Positions 17,994 to 27,767 of a stretch of 64,000 nt of DNA are shown here, piece after piece. Under the pieces are notes generated by a model, which did not search any database, had not been told where the DNA came from, and worked only from the letters and a program-made list of their open reading frames with translations. The stretch is from Rhizobium albus (GTDB taxonomy: Bacteria > Pseudomonadota > Alphaproteobacteria > Rhizobiales > Rhizobiaceae). A program made the translations under genes and the position numbers. Positions within the stretch are counted from its first letter, which is position 1. Every line of letters begins with the position of its first letter. The stretch covers positions 372,001 through 436,000 of the forward strand of contig BSNO01000004.1 of NCBI GenBank assembly GCA_030160035.1, read 5' to 3'.

Positions 17994-19235
17994 TCAAGAA
18001 AGCAGTGTTGCTGCCTTCCGCACACGCGCAATATCGTATTCGCTGGTGAGCGTGTTTGACGCACGATCCATCGACACGCGCGAAATCTGCCGCGCCGCGT
18101 TTCCAAACAGCGGCTCATCCATCGCAGCGAGCGCTGCCAGGGACTTCTGCAACTTGACCTGAACTTCGAACTTGTCCGCGCCATCGCGCGCGATCGGGGT
18201 GAACAGGTGGTCGAGAAATTCCAGGATCGGCAACCGGGTCATCCGAAGGTTGGAATATTCGGGCGCATCTTCAGCTTCGTCGATCTTGTCGGAGCATAGT
18301 GCGATCAGCCGCACGCCTCGTCCTAAGACGTCGATCGCAGTGCCGGGGTCGTTGATGCCCGGCGAAAGGGCGCGGGACGCAATTTCCGAGAGCACCGCCA
18401 GGCCGAACAGCGGGTCTTCATCGAAGGTTCGTTCGCGACCGATGGTAAAGGTGGACCGGACCTCGTCTGCATCGACGCTTCCCGACACCACGGCCACCAG
18501 CGGCTCTGATTTGTGAACGAACACCCCGGGACGCGACAGCACCGTCACGATCGCTCCGGCTTCGCCCACGATCGTGTCCAGCTGCTGCATGTCGATATGG
18601 GCGACATAGCCGATGTCATTGGCCAGAATGCGCGTTGCGCTTTGCGGCACGGCGTCATCGGCGATTTCCACAGCGCCCATGGTCGGCGCCCTGTGATAGG
18701 CCTGCAACGCATCCCGCGCTGCCAACTCCACCGTTCTTGTGGTTTCGTTCACCCGCCCAAGGCGCGTCAGATGGTCGATCCAGCGCAGCAACGCGGCAAT
18801 GACAATGATGATGACCAAAATCGTCACGGCGAACAGAACGACCCGCCCACCGCTGCCATAGGCCTCCATCGACAAAACGATGATGCCGACCAGGCTGTAG
18901 AGAAACGTGCCGATAAAGGTCGCGAGCACCGAATGCGTGGTCGTGTCCGCCATCAACAGGCGGGTTGCGCGCGGCGTCACGTCCTGCGTGGATGCGGTGA
19001 AGGCGGTCACCATCGTCGTCAGCGAGAACGTGGTAATCGTCAGCATGCTCGTTGCGAGAATGTTGAGGATCGTATCGATCGCGCCTGCGCCCACGGCATC
19101 CTCGAAGCCGTCGGGAATCAGCGGATCGAGAACGACCGCCGCGAAGGCCGTGATCAGGCCCAGAATTGAGTAGAGAACCGCCCGCACCCAGAGCCGCTCG
19201 AACAGGCGTCTCAGCTTCCATTGCCATTTCCGCAT
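17994..19235 (-). CDS. DUF2254 family membrane protein
   Basis: A 413-residue predicted inner-membrane protein. Hydrophobic helices lie at about residues 14-36, 58-80, 104-125 and 130-155, before a ~250-residue soluble domain. The pattern LTTMVTAFTASTQDVTPRATRLLM after helix 2 and the SPGINDPGTAIDVL segment mark DUF2254. Function is unknown. It stands alone, convergent with the BTLCP gene. Confidence 0.88.
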   Translation of the reverse strand: MRKWQWKLRRLFERLWVRAVLYSILGLITAFAAVVLDPLIPDGFEDAVGAGAIDTILNILATSMLTITTFSLTTMVTAFTASTQDVTPRATRLLMADTTTHSVLATFIGTFLYSLVGIIVLSMEAYGSGGRVVLFAVTILVIIIVIAALLRWIDHLTRLGRVNETTRTVELAARDALQAYHRAPTMGAVEIADDAVPQSATRILANDIGYVAHIDMQQLDTIVGEAGAIVTVLSRPGVFVHKSEPLVAVVSGSVDADEVRSTFTIGRERTFDEDPLFGLAVLSEIASRALSPGINDPGTAIDVLGRGVRLIALCSDKIDEAEDAPEYSNLRMTRLPILEFLDHLFTPIARDGADKFEVQVKLQKSLAALAAMDEPLFGNAARQISRVSMDRASNTLTSEYDIARVRKAATLLS

Positions 19236-19368
19236 TGCGTCCGCCGTCGATTGTCGGCCGGCACGCCGGATCCGATCATGGAAGTGTTCCGAATGTCGCC
19301 ATCATCTGCACCGCCAAGTTTGCATCTGCAAGTCTTGTGAGTGGAGAGACGAGGGCCGCGGAAAGCTG

Positions 19369-19638
19369 CTAGAGGCGGGATTTCAGCCAGTCATTGGCGC
19401 TCGATTTGAGGTGACGGCTGGCCCAATGGCTGCCGGCGCGCATCTGCGCGATGAAGATGGCATCCACGTCGTCCATGAAGGTGTGGACCCAGTCGCGCAG
19501 TTCGGTCGCATCCTTCTCCACATCGAGCGCCCAGAGCCCATCGATCAGTTTCACGCCGCCTTCGCGATCCATCGCCTCCTGCAACCGATCATAGGGCCGT
19601 TCGGTGCGTCCCTCGTAGCCGATGAGATAGATCGCCAT
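19369..19638 (-). CDS. Small SinR/Cas2-like protein
   Basis: An 89-residue protein starting MAIYLIGYEG, then a helix, then VKLIDGLWALDVEKDATELRDWV and DDVDAIFIAQM. This is the beta-alpha-beta-beta-alpha-beta order of the ferredoxin-like SinR family, related in fold to Cas2 and VapD. No CRISPR array and no cas1 are in the window, so it is not a CRISPR component here. The catalytic or RNA-binding role is unknown. Confidence 0.55.
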   Translation of the reverse strand: MAIYLIGYEGRTERPYDRLQEAMDREGGVKLIDGLWALDVEKDATELRDWVHTFMDDVDAIFIAQMRAGSHWASRHLKSSANDWLKSRL

Positions 19639-19847
19639 CGTCGTCCTCCACTATGCATCGCAGGACGATGAGCATAACCCGAAGCCGGGTTGCCAGAAAG
19701 CATGTCGGCACCCACGGAGATCGATAGGAAACGTTAGGCAGCTGTGCGACATTCTCGCCGTGCGACAGTATCGACACTGGCGCCCTCGGCCCCATCGCTT
19801 AGTTTTGAGGCTGCGGTGAGGAGAGAAAGAAAAAACGAGAGAAGACA

Positions 19848-21242
19848 ATGGACGCATTAATCCTGTCGCGCATGCAATTTGCTGCGAACATCTCCTTCCA
19901 TATCCTCTTTCCCACCATCACGATCGCGCTTGGCTGGGTGCTGCTGTTCTTCAAGTGGCGCTATGAGCGGACCGGCAATGACGCCTGGATGAAAGCCTAT
20001 TTCTTCTGGGTGAAGGTCTTCGCGCTGTCCTTCGCGCTTGGCGTCGTGTCCGGCATTACGATGAGCTTCCAGTTCGGCACGAACTGGCCCGGTTTCATGG
20101 AAACCGTCGGCAATGTCGCCGGTCCGCTGCTCGCTTACGAAGTGCTGACGGCGTTTTTCCTTGAGGCCGTATTCCTCGGCATCATGCTCTTTGGTTTTTC
20201 TCGCGTGTCGAGCCGTATCCACACGCTGGCGACTTTCCTCGTGGCCTTCGGCACCACCATGTCGGCCTTCTGGATCATCGCGCTGAACTCGTGGATGCAC
20301 ACGCCGCAGGGCTTTGAGATGCGTGACGGCGTGGCGCATGCTACCGACTGGTTCGCCATCATCTTCAATCCGTCCATGCCGTACCGTTTCGTGCACATGC
20401 TGCTCGCCTCGGGCCTGACCGTCGCCTTCCTCATGGCCGGGCTTTCGGCGCTGCGCTGGATCTACGGCGATCGCTCCGAGCCCATGTACAAGGCGCTGCG
20501 CACCGGCGTTTACCTCGGCGCGATCCTGATCCCGGTGCAGATCTTCGCCGGTGACATGCACGGCCTGAACACGCTGGAACACCAGCCGCAGAAAGTCGCG
20601 GCCATGGAAGCGAACTGGGAAACGCGGGGCAATGTGCCGCTCGTCCTCTTCGCTCTGCCGGACGAGGAGGCGCGCGAAAACCGCTTCGAGATTGGCATCC
20701 CGAGCGGCGCGTCGCTCATCCTCAAGCACCATGCTGATGGCGTCGTGCCGGGCCTCAACGACTTCGTCGCCGAAGACGGTACGGTTGAGCACCCGCCTGT
20801 GCTGCCGCTCTTCATCTCGTTCCGCGTCATGGTTGGCGTCGGCATGCTGATGCTGGTCGTGTCCTGGGCGGCGGCCTGGATGCTGTGGCGTCGCGACGAC
20901 ATCAACAAGCCGATGGCTTTCGTGCTCGCCGGCATGGCCTTCTCGGGCTGGATCGCAACGCTTGCCGGTTGGTACACGACCGAGATCGGACGTCAGCCCT
21001 GGCTGGTTTCGGGCGTGGTCACAACCGCCGAAGCCGTTGCCCCCGTGCCGGGCGCCCATGTGGCCCTCACATTCGCAACCTATCTCGCGCTCTATGCGGT
21101 GCTGATCGTCGTCTACCTGACCGTGCTCTACAAGCTCGCGATCCGCGCCCATTACGGCAACATCGAAAAAGACCCGGATCCGCGCGGCGACAGTGTCTCC
21201 ATGGGCAAGGCGACAGGCGAAGCCCTGCAGCCGGCGGAATAG
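19848..21242 (+). CDS. cydA: Cytochrome bd-type ubiquinol oxidase subunit I
   Basis: A 464-residue, multi-helix quinol oxidase subunit that carries the haem groups. It starts with MDALILSRMQFAANISFHILFP, which includes the N-terminal haem-ligand histidine. GRQPW is present in the C-terminal half. The Q-loop is short, as in cyanide-insensitive oxidases (CIO), and the length is less than that of E. coli CydA (522). It donates to oxygen without proton pumping, useful at low oxygen or under cyanide or NO stress. cydB follows after 11 bp. Confidence 0.96.
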   Translation: MDALILSRMQFAANISFHILFPTITIALGWVLLFFKWRYERTGNDAWMKAYFFWVKVFALSFALGVVSGITMSFQFGTNWPGFMETVGNVAGPLLAYEVLTAFFLEAVFLGIMLFGFSRVSSRIHTLATFLVAFGTTMSAFWIIALNSWMHTPQGFEMRDGVAHATDWFAIIFNPSMPYRFVHMLLASGLTVAFLMAGLSALRWIYGDRSEPMYKALRTGVYLGAILIPVQIFAGDMHGLNTLEHQPQKVAAMEANWETRGNVPLVLFALPDEEARENRFEIGIPSGASLILKHHADGVVPGLNDFVAEDGTVEHPPVLPLFISFRVMVGVGMLMLVVSWAAAWMLWRRDDINKPMAFVLAGMAFSGWIATLAGWYTTEIGRQPWLVSGVVTTAEAVAPVPGAHVALTFATYLALYAVLIVVYLTVLYKLAIRAHYGNIEKDPDPRGDSVSMGKATGEALQPAE

Positions 21243-21253
21243 GAGCGGACCTG

Positions 21254-22261
21254 ATGTTCGGCTACGAACCTGACGTCATCCTGCCCCTGATCTTTGCGGG
21301 CCTGATGGGAATTTCGATCCTCGTCTACGTCATCCTGGACGGGTTCGATCTCGGCATCGGCATCCTCTCGGTCTTCGGCACCGACGACGAGAAGGACACG
21401 ATGATCGCCTCGATCGGCCCGTTCTGGGATGCGAACGAAACCTGGCTCGTCCTGTCGATCGGCCTTCTCCTGGTGGCTTTTCCGATCGCGCACGGCATCA
21501 TCCTGACGGCGCTCTACCTGCCCGTTTTCGTGCTGCTCGTCGGTCTTGTCCTTCGCGGCATTGCCTTCGACTTCCGCTCCAAGGTCAGCGCGCAGTCGAA
21601 GTGGATGTGGAACCTCCTGTTCTTCATCGGCTCCGTCATGTCGTCGCTGTCGCAGGGCTACATGCTCGGCATCTACGTGCTGGGGCTCGATCTCAGCTGG
21701 GCATCGGCAGGCTTTGCAGCGCTTGTCGGCCTCTGCCTCGCGGCCTCTTACGGCGCTGTCGGCGCAGCCTGGCTGATCTACAAGACGGAAGGCCAGCTGC
21801 AGGAAAAGGCCGTCATCTGGATGCGCATGTGCCTGCTCTTGACGGCGGCGGGTATGGCGATGATCTCCATCGCGACGCCATTCGCCTCGGCCCGCATCTT
21901 TGACAAATGGTTCACGACGCCGGAAATCTACCTGCTGGCTCCGCTGCCGCTTCTGACGGGCGCCGTCTTCGCCGGCCTCTGGTTCCTGACAGCAAAGCTG
22001 CCCCGGCCGGACGATTCCTATGCGCTGGTGCCCTTTCTGGCGATGGCGACGATCTTCACGCTCGGCTTCGCCGGGCTCGCCTACTCGTTCTATCCCTATA
22101 TCGTGCCGGATCAGCTGACGATCTACGAAGCGGCAAGCGCTCCGGAAAGCCTGATGATCATCCTTGTCGGCACGGCCATCGTGCTTCCGACCATCGGCGG
22201 CTACACGATCCTCGCCTACCGTATCTTCCGGGGGAAGGCGACGGAGTTGAAATACGACTGA
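21254..22261 (+). CDS. cydB: Cytochrome bd-type ubiquinol oxidase subunit II
   Basis: A 335-residue membrane protein. The start is the ATG at 21254, with AGGAG nine bases before it and only 11 bp after cydA. The family N-terminus LVYVILDGFDLGIGIL and the DANETWLV motif are present. A longer frame from 20885 overlaps cydA and is not real. No small CydX-type subunit follows; the next gene converges. cydDC is not in the window. Confidence 0.95.
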   Translation: MFGYEPDVILPLIFAGLMGISILVYVILDGFDLGIGILSVFGTDDEKDTMIASIGPFWDANETWLVLSIGLLLVAFPIAHGIILTALYLPVFVLLVGLVLRGIAFDFRSKVSAQSKWMWNLLFFIGSVMSSLSQGYMLGIYVLGLDLSWASAGFAALVGLCLAASYGAVGAAWLIYKTEGQLQEKAVIWMRMCLLLTAAGMAMISIATPFASARIFDKWFTTPEIYLLAPLPLLTGAVFAGLWFLTAKLPRPDDSYALVPFLAMATIFTLGFAGLAYSFYPYIVPDQLTIYEAASAPESLMIILVGTAIVLPTIGGYTILAYRIFRGKATELKYD

Positions 22262-22286
22262 CCCAGCAAGTCAGCCGAAAACGTCG

Positions 22287-22315
22287 CACCTCGCCGGGGA
22301 TCATTCGGCGAGGTG
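22287..22315 (-). terminator. Possible terminator between convergent cydB and lrp-type gene
   Basis: CACCTCGCC and GGCGAGGTG form a 9-bp stem around an 11-base loop, with TTTT a few bases further on the minus strand. The stem covers the stop codon of the lrp-type gene, so the prediction is weak. Confidence 0.35.
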
Positions 22316-22810
22316 GGAAAGCGGCAGCGGCTCCGGCCCCTTGATGTTGCGCAGCACAAGGTTGGTGCGCACGTCCCGCACCCCCTCGATGCGCATCAGG
22401 TCCTCGGCGATGAAGCGGTTGAGTGCTTCCACGTCCGGCAGTACCGCGTGCAGCATGAAGTCATGGTCCCCCGTCAGCGCCCAGCAGGCAATCACCGGCT
22501 CCATCGCCTCGACCTTGGTGACGAACCTGTCCGGTGACTGATCACTGTGGCTGATAAGCCGAACCAGCACGAACACTTCCACCGAAAGCCCGATCTTGCG
22601 GCGATCGAGCCGGGCGCCAAAGCCCTCGATCACCCCGCTTTCCATCATGGCCTCCAGCCTGCGTGCGCAGGGCGTGGCGGAAAGCCCGACCGCGGCCGCC
22701 AACTCGGTGGTCGGCATGCGGCCCGACCTCTGAAGGCGATCGAGCATTCTGACCTCGAACCAGTCGAGGTGGATCTCCCCCGCTTTCGGTGATTTTTTGG
22801 GCTCTTTCAC
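22301..22810 (-). CDS. Lrp/AsnC family transcriptional regulator
   Basis: A 169-residue regulator. The HTH (about residues 20-65) contains LDRLQRSGRMPTTELAAAVG and LSATPCARRLEAM; the RAM-type ligand-binding domain follows (about 80-160). It is divergent from the phenylalanine hydroxylase gene, with only about 90 bp between them, so control of phhA in response to an aromatic amino acid is likely by analogy with other Lrp-regulated amino-acid enzymes. Confidence 0.9.
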   Translation of the reverse strand: MKEPKKSPKAGEIHLDWFEVRMLDRLQRSGRMPTTELAAAVGLSATPCARRLEAMMESGVIEGFGARLDRRKIGLSVEVFVLVRLISHSDQSPDRFVTKVEAMEPVIACWALTGDHDFMLHAVLPDVEALNRFIAEDLMRIEGVRDVRTNLVLRNIKGPEPLPLSHLAE

Positions 22811-22901
22811 TCAAGCCTCCTCCTTCGCTGGTCCAGTCAGCCGGAAAACACTCCAGCAGCGGCGCTAGAATGACAAGGTGTAAGCTTGGAGGAGCGCCAT
22901 C

Positions 22902-23744
22902 ATGTCGATCAATGTCGAAACCTACGCTGCCGAATGCGCCACAGCCGGCATGCGCGGCGACTATGCCCGCTGCCGGGACGATTTCACTGTTACCCAGAAC
23001 CTCGACGCCTATGATGACGAAGACCGCGCCGTCTGGAAGACGCTCGCCGATCGGCAGCGCGCCTTGACTCAGGAGCTTGCCCACCACTCCTATCTCGCCG
23101 GCCTTGAAGCGCTCGGGATCCTCGACGACATCCCGGACTTCGCCGAAGTCAGCCGCAGGCTATCCGCTGCCACCGGGTGGACGCTGGTCGCGGTGCCGGG
23201 GCTCATCCCGGCTGAGCCCTTCTTCAGGCATCTGTCCGAGCGCCGGTTTCCCGTCACGGACTGGCTCCGCAGCCGCGACGAATTGGATTACATCGTCGAG
23301 CCCGACATGTTTCACGACTTTTTCGGTCATGTGCCGATCCTGATGCAGCCGGAATTTGCCGATTTCATGCAGATGTATGGTGAAACGGCGCTGTCAGTGA
23401 TGGCTGCCGGCGGCGACGAGATGATCACGCGGCTCTATTGGTACACGGCCGAGTACGGCCTGATCCAGGAAGAGGGTGGGCCGCTGAAGGCCTTCGGAGC
23501 CGGGTTGATGTCCTCGGCAACCGAGTTGCGCTTCGCGCTCGAGAGCCCGGACGCGAACCACGTTCCGATGGATATCGAAACCATCATGCGCACGGGCTAC
23601 GAGATCGACAGCTTCCAGCGGGTCTATTTCGTGCTGCCGTCTTTCGAGGCGCTGCGCCAGGCCATGCGCGACGCCGACATCGCGGGGATCATCGCCAGAT
23701 ACGTTGGCGAAAAGGCCATCGATCCGTCGACGCTGCGTCGGTAG
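22902..23744 (+). CDS. phhA: Phenylalanine 4-monooxygenase
   Basis: Converts phenylalanine to tyrosine using tetrahydropterin and O2 with mononuclear iron. The facial-triad residues are His138 and His143 in MFHDFFGHVPIL and Glu184 in YWYTAEYGL. Length (280) is normal for the bacterial enzyme. A GGAGG site precedes the ATG by about seven bases. No pterin-4a-carbinolamine dehydratase gene is near. The divergent Lrp-type gene is the likely regulator. Confidence 0.95.
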   Translation: MSINVETYAAECATAGMRGDYARCRDDFTVTQNLDAYDDEDRAVWKTLADRQRALTQELAHHSYLAGLEALGILDDIPDFAEVSRRLSAATGWTLVAVPGLIPAEPFFRHLSERRFPVTDWLRSRDELDYIVEPDMFHDFFGHVPILMQPEFADFMQMYGETALSVMAAGGDEMITRLYWYTAEYGLIQEEGGPLKAFGAGLMSSATELRFALESPDANHVPMDIETIMRTGYEIDSFQRVYFVLPSFEALRQAMRDADIAGIIARYVGEKAIDPSTLRR

Positions 23745-23769
23745 GTTTGAACCGGCTGAAAACGCCTCG

Positions 23770-24705
23770 TCACTCGGGCAGGGCGGCGAGGAAGGCCCGC
23801 ACCACGCGGGCCGAATTGTCGGACGCGATCTGCATGAAGGTCGCCATCTCGTTCTCGCTCGGACCGCCACCGGCGAGGTCCGATACCGATCGAAACGCGA
23901 TGAAGGGAACGTCGTTGGCGTAGGCCACATGCGCGACGGCCGCACTCTCCATATCGAGCACATTGGCGCCGAAGGTCTCGAACACATAGTCGCGGAAGGC
24001 GCCGTTATCGACAAATGCCTGGCCCGAGACGCCGCTGCCGCCCACGCGAATGGTCGGCTGCTCGCTGAGGCAGGTGTCGTCGCTGGTGCACAGTTGCAGC
24101 GTGACGGCGTTTGTGAGCTGACGCGCGGTTTCGAACAGCGCGCCATCGACCTGAAACCAGAAGTGCTCTTCCATCTCGCCACCCGCGCGCGCGACATCCA
24201 CCTCGCGTGGAAAGATCATCCCGTAATTGGGAAACGGCGTCTCGATGAAGCTTGGCGGTGTGAAGCCCTCATCGGTTTCGCGCGCGAACACCGCTTCCAA
24301 ATATTGCGCCCAGCGTTCCGGCACGACGACGTCGCCGATCGATTGCTGCGGATCGACACCGCCTGCGATGCCGGAAAAGACGATCTCCCTCAGGTTGAAA
24401 TGATCGATCGCGATCTGTGCCGTCATCGCCGCATTGACCATACTGACGCCGCTCAGAAACAGAACGACGCGGCGCCCTTCAATGCGCCCCGTGACGAATT
24501 CGACGCCTGCGATCTCATATTCTTCGCGCTCGATCAGCGCCTCCTGCAGCGCCAGCCACTCCGGCTCGAAGGCTGAGACGACGGCCGTGCGCGGCGCTTC
24601 GTCGAGGGGCCGGGCGTCCTGTGCGAGAGCGGCGGTCGATGGCAGCGCAGCAAGGGCCATAAGAGGAGATGTGAGGATCAGGGCAGTGCGCAGGACAGAC
24701 TTCAC
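23770..24705 (-). CDS. Exported nucleosidase-like protein (PNP_UDP_1 fold)
   Basis: A 311-residue protein. I place the start at GTG 24705 because GGAG lies nine bases upstream and the protein then begins with a signal peptide (VKSVLRTALILTSPLMALAALPSTAALA, cleavage before QDARP). The open frame continues to 24762 without adding similarity. After the signal comes an MTA/SAH-nucleosidase-like domain: VVSAFEPEW, SGIAGGVDPQQSIGDVVVPERW, MESAAVAHVAYANDVPFIAFRSVSD. Glu in MESAA and Asp in SVSD match the family ribose and base-binding acids. Most such enzymes are cytoplasmic, so export is notable. The substrate is unknown. Confidence 0.75.
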   Translation of the reverse strand: MKSVLRTALILTSPLMALAALPSTAALAQDARPLDEAPRTAVVSAFEPEWLALQEALIEREEYEIAGVEFVTGRIEGRRVVLFLSGVSMVNAAMTAQIAIDHFNLREIVFSGIAGGVDPQQSIGDVVVPERWAQYLEAVFARETDEGFTPPSFIETPFPNYGMIFPREVDVARAGGEMEEHFWFQVDGALFETARQLTNAVTLQLCTSDDTCLSEQPTIRVGGSGVSGQAFVDNGAFRDYVFETFGANVLDMESAAVAHVAYANDVPFIAFRSVSDLAGGGPSENEMATFMQIASDNSARVVRAFLAALPE

Positions 24706-25021
24706 TATGGGACGCTCCGAAATAAGAGTGTGCGGCAAGTTTGGGCGGATGATCCCAACCAAGCCCTAACGCCGCAGCAGCGCAAGTCGATCCTCAACGA
24801 TCTTCCCTTCTGATTGCCATCGGCAACGACCAGGTCGCTGCTCCCAGCGCAACGGAACCTTCGACCCCGCGCAGTGCAGGCTTCGACAGTGTCGAGCGCA
24901 ACTCTTGCCCCTCCCTCGCCGGCGTTCTGCTCCAGCCATTGGCTGCTGGCATGCCATTTGGAAATCGGCCGCCTGGTCGTGCACCGAGCTTCGGATAAGC
25001 GACCGATCGCCCGTCAGAGGC

Positions 25022-26554
25022 TCAAGCAGCCATGCTCGTCCGCTCCGCCATCACCCGGTAGGAAATTGCCTCGGCCAGGTGAATGCGGCCGACTGCCGGC
25101 TTGCCATCGAGATCGGCCAGCGTGCGCGCGACCTTCAAGATCCGGTGGTAGGCGCGTGCCGAAAAGGCCATGCGTTCGGCCGCCTCCGACAGAAGCGCGC
25201 GCCCCGCGCTGTCGATCGCCGCGACGGTTTCCACCAGTGCTGTCGGACATTGTGCGTTGGCAGTCACGCCGGTAACGCCAAGTTCGCCGTAGCGATGGCG
25301 CTGCAGGTCACGCGCCCGTGCCACCCGCTCCGCAACGGTCGCGCTCGTCTCCGCGACGGTCGGGCGGATGAGATCGGCGGCTGATACGGCGGGCACGTCG
25401 ATGCGAATATCGATCCTGTCCATCAGCGGGCCGGAAATACGTGCCTGATAGTCGCCCGCGCAACGCGGACCGCGCGCGCAAACGTGGCCAGGTTCACCGG
25501 CCATGCCGCAGCGACACGGGTTCATCGCCGCCACGAGCTGAATGCGGGCCGGATAGCTGATCCGGTGGTTCGCCCGGGCGATCACGCACTGGCCTGTTTC
25601 CAATGGCTGGCGCAGACTGTCGAGCACCTGCGGCGTGAATTCCGGAAACTCGTCGAGAAACAGCACGCCATGATGGGCAAGCGACATCTCGCCCGGCCGC
25701 GCCTTGAACCCGCCGCCGACCATCGCCGCCATGGAGGCCGAGTGATGCGGTGCGCGAAACGGCCGACGATCCGAAAGCTTGCCACCGGCAAGCTTCCCGG
25801 CGATCGAATGCACCATGGACACTTCCAGCAGTTCCGCAGGCGGCAGCGGCGGCAGGATCGAGGGCAGACGTTCCGCCAGCATCGACTTGCCGGACCCGGG
25901 AGGCCCGACCATCAAGAGGTTGTGCCCGCCCGCAGCGGCCACTTCCAGCGCGCGTTTTGCCGTTTCCTGGCCCTTGATGTCGGATAGATCCGGCAGTCCG
26001 ATTGCCGGCTGATGCAACGCAGGTTCCGGCCGAGACAGCACCTGGCTGCCGCGAAAATGATTGGCGAGCGCGATCAGGCTGCGCGGCGCAAGGATGTCGA
26101 TGTAGGCACCCGCCCAGGCCGCTTCGGGGCCGCTTTCGGCCGGGCAGATCAGGCCCTTGCCGAGCGCGTTCGCGCCGATCGCCGCCGGCAGCACACCCGC
26201 GACAGGCGCAATCGTGCCATCGAGCGAAAGCTCGCCAAGAACGACGTAGTCATCCAGCGCATCGGCAGGGATGGCACCCAGCGCCGCCATCAGCGCCAGC
26301 GCGATCGGCAGATCGAAATGGCTGCCCTCCTTGGGCAGATCGGCGGGTGCGAGATTGAGCGTGATCTTCTTGGCGGGCAGGGCCAGACCGGACGCATGCA
26401 GCGCCGCCTGGACGCGTTCGCGGCTTTCCGCAACCGCCTTGTCGGGCAGCCCGACGATATGCATGCCGATCTTGCCCGGCGCCAGCATCGCCTGCACGTC
26501 GACGGGAACCGCCTCGATACCTTGGAACGACACCGTCCTGACGCGACTGACCAT
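25022..26554 (-). CDS. comM: YifB/ComM family AAA ATPase (Mg-chelatase-like)
   Basis: A 510-residue ATPase. An N-terminal ribosomal-S5-like fold domain (about 1-150) precedes the AAA+ core with Walker A GPPGSGKSMLAERLP (about 220) and sensor segments, then a C-terminal Mg-chelatase-like domain with CRCGMAGEPGHVC and RGPRCAGDYQARISGPLMDRID. ComM aids branch migration during natural transformation in several bacteria. I start at 26554, because GGAGAGG lies nine bases upstream; another ATG lies at 26572. It stands alone. Confidence 0.9.
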   Translation of the reverse strand: MVSRVRTVSFQGIEAVPVDVQAMLAPGKIGMHIVGLPDKAVAESRERVQAALHASGLALPAKKITLNLAPADLPKEGSHFDLPIALALMAALGAIPADALDDYVVLGELSLDGTIAPVAGVLPAAIGANALGKGLICPAESGPEAAWAGAYIDILAPRSLIALANHFRGSQVLSRPEPALHQPAIGLPDLSDIKGQETAKRALEVAAAGGHNLLMVGPPGSGKSMLAERLPSILPPLPPAELLEVSMVHSIAGKLAGGKLSDRRPFRAPHHSASMAAMVGGGFKARPGEMSLAHHGVLFLDEFPEFTPQVLDSLRQPLETGQCVIARANHRISYPARIQLVAAMNPCRCGMAGEPGHVCARGPRCAGDYQARISGPLMDRIDIRIDVPAVSAADLIRPTVAETSATVAERVARARDLQRHRYGELGVTGVTANAQCPTALVETVAAIDSAGRALLSEAAERMAFSARAYHRILKVARTLADLDGKPAVGRIHLAEAISYRVMAERTSMAA

Positions 26555-26743
26555 CCTGCACCGCCTCTCCAAACGATCCGATAGGGTCTATCGCATCGGC
26601 TCCAACAACTTCATGTTTTATTCGCCGCCCATGCAACTTGACATAGCAGAAAGAATAAAACAAGAACGTTTTCGGAACGATTGCAACTCATCGCACGTCA
26701 CAGCTGGTCGGCGCGGTTGCAGTGGCGGAACAAACGGTGGTGG

Positions 26744-27688
26744 TCAGCGGCGCTTTTCGATCGCATCCCACATCAGGGCAGCGATGTCGGCACCGCCGAA
26801 TTTGCGCACTTCGCGGATGCCGGTCGGCGAGGTGACGTTGATCTCGGTCATGACGTCGCCGATCACGTCGATGCCGACGAGAATGAAGCCGCGTTCGCGC
26901 AAGGCCGGCCCGATGCGTGCGCAGATTTCGCGTTCGCGATCGGTCAGCTCGGTCTTCACCGCCTTGCCGCCCACATGCATGTTGGAGCGGCTGTCGTGCT
27001 CCGCCGGCACGCGGTTGATGGCGCCGACCGGTTCGCCGTCGATGAGGATGATGCGCTTGTCGCCCTCACGCACCTTCGGCAGGTAGCGCTGCGCGATGAT
27101 CGGCTCGCGGAACATCTGGGTGAACATTTCCAGGAGCGACGAGAGGTTGCGATCGCCCTCGGCCAGGTGAAAGACGCCAGCGCCGCCATTGCCGTAGAGC
27201 GGCTTCAGGATGATGTCGCCCATCTCTTCGCGAAACGCGCGAATTTCCGCCCAGTCGCGGGTGATCAGCGTTTCGGGCATCAGGTCCGGAAACTCCGTCA
27301 CGAAAATCTTCTCGGGCGAATTGCGCACCCAGGCCGGATCGTTGACGACGAGCGTCTGCGGATGGATGCGCTCCAGAAGGTGCGTCGAGGTGATATAGGC
27401 CATGTCGAACGGCGGATCCTGGCGCAAGAGCACCACGTCCATGGTCGAAAGGTCGGTGCGCACGGGCTCGCCCAGCGTGTAATGCGCGCCCTTCTCGTCC
27501 TTCACCGTCATCGGTTCGATGCGGGCAAACACCTTGCCGTCGCGCAGCGTCAAGAGGTCGGGCGTGTAATGATAAAGCTCGTGGCCGCGCGCTTGCGCCT
27601 CGAGACACATGGCGAAGGTGGAGTCGCCTTCGATGTTGATCGACTGCACATGGTCCATCTGGACCGCCACTTTCAACAACTTCGCCAT
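26744..27688 (-). CDS. gshB: Glutathione synthetase
   Basis: Joins gamma-glutamylcysteine and glycine using ATP. The ATG at 27688 begins [14 protein letters not shown], the normal family N-terminus; the open frame extends further to 27817 without similarity. The ATP-grasp features [16 protein letters not shown] and the C-terminal [10 protein letters not shown] loop are complete. Length is 314. It follows yraN and rsmI, a common rhizobial order, but with an 80-bp gap. Confidence 0.95.
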   Translation of the reverse strand: MAKLLKVAVQMDHVQSINIEGDSTFAMCLEAQARGHELYHYTPDLLTLRDGKVFARIEPMTVKDEKGAHYTLGEPVRTDLSTMDVVLLRQDPPFDMAYITSTHLLERIHPQTLVVNDPAWVRNSPEKIFVTEFPDLMPETLITRDWAEIRAFREEMGDIILKPLYGNGGAGVFHLAEGDRNLSSLLEMFTQMFREPIIAQRYLPKVREGDKRIILIDGEPVGAINRVPAEHDSRSNMHVGGKAVKTELTDREREICARIGPALRERGFILVGIDVIGDVMTEINVTSPTGIREVRKFGGADIAALMWDAIEKRR

Positions 27689-27767
27689 TCTCGATTGTCC
27701 CTGCTTTGCGTTGTCGTTCAGATAGTGCGCGGGTGCCCTCAAGCGCAACTGTCCAGTGGTGTTGATC

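Noticed and set aside
19369-19638. A CRISPR component
   Set aside because: The Cas2-like fold alone is not evidence; no repeat-spacer array and no cas1 are present.
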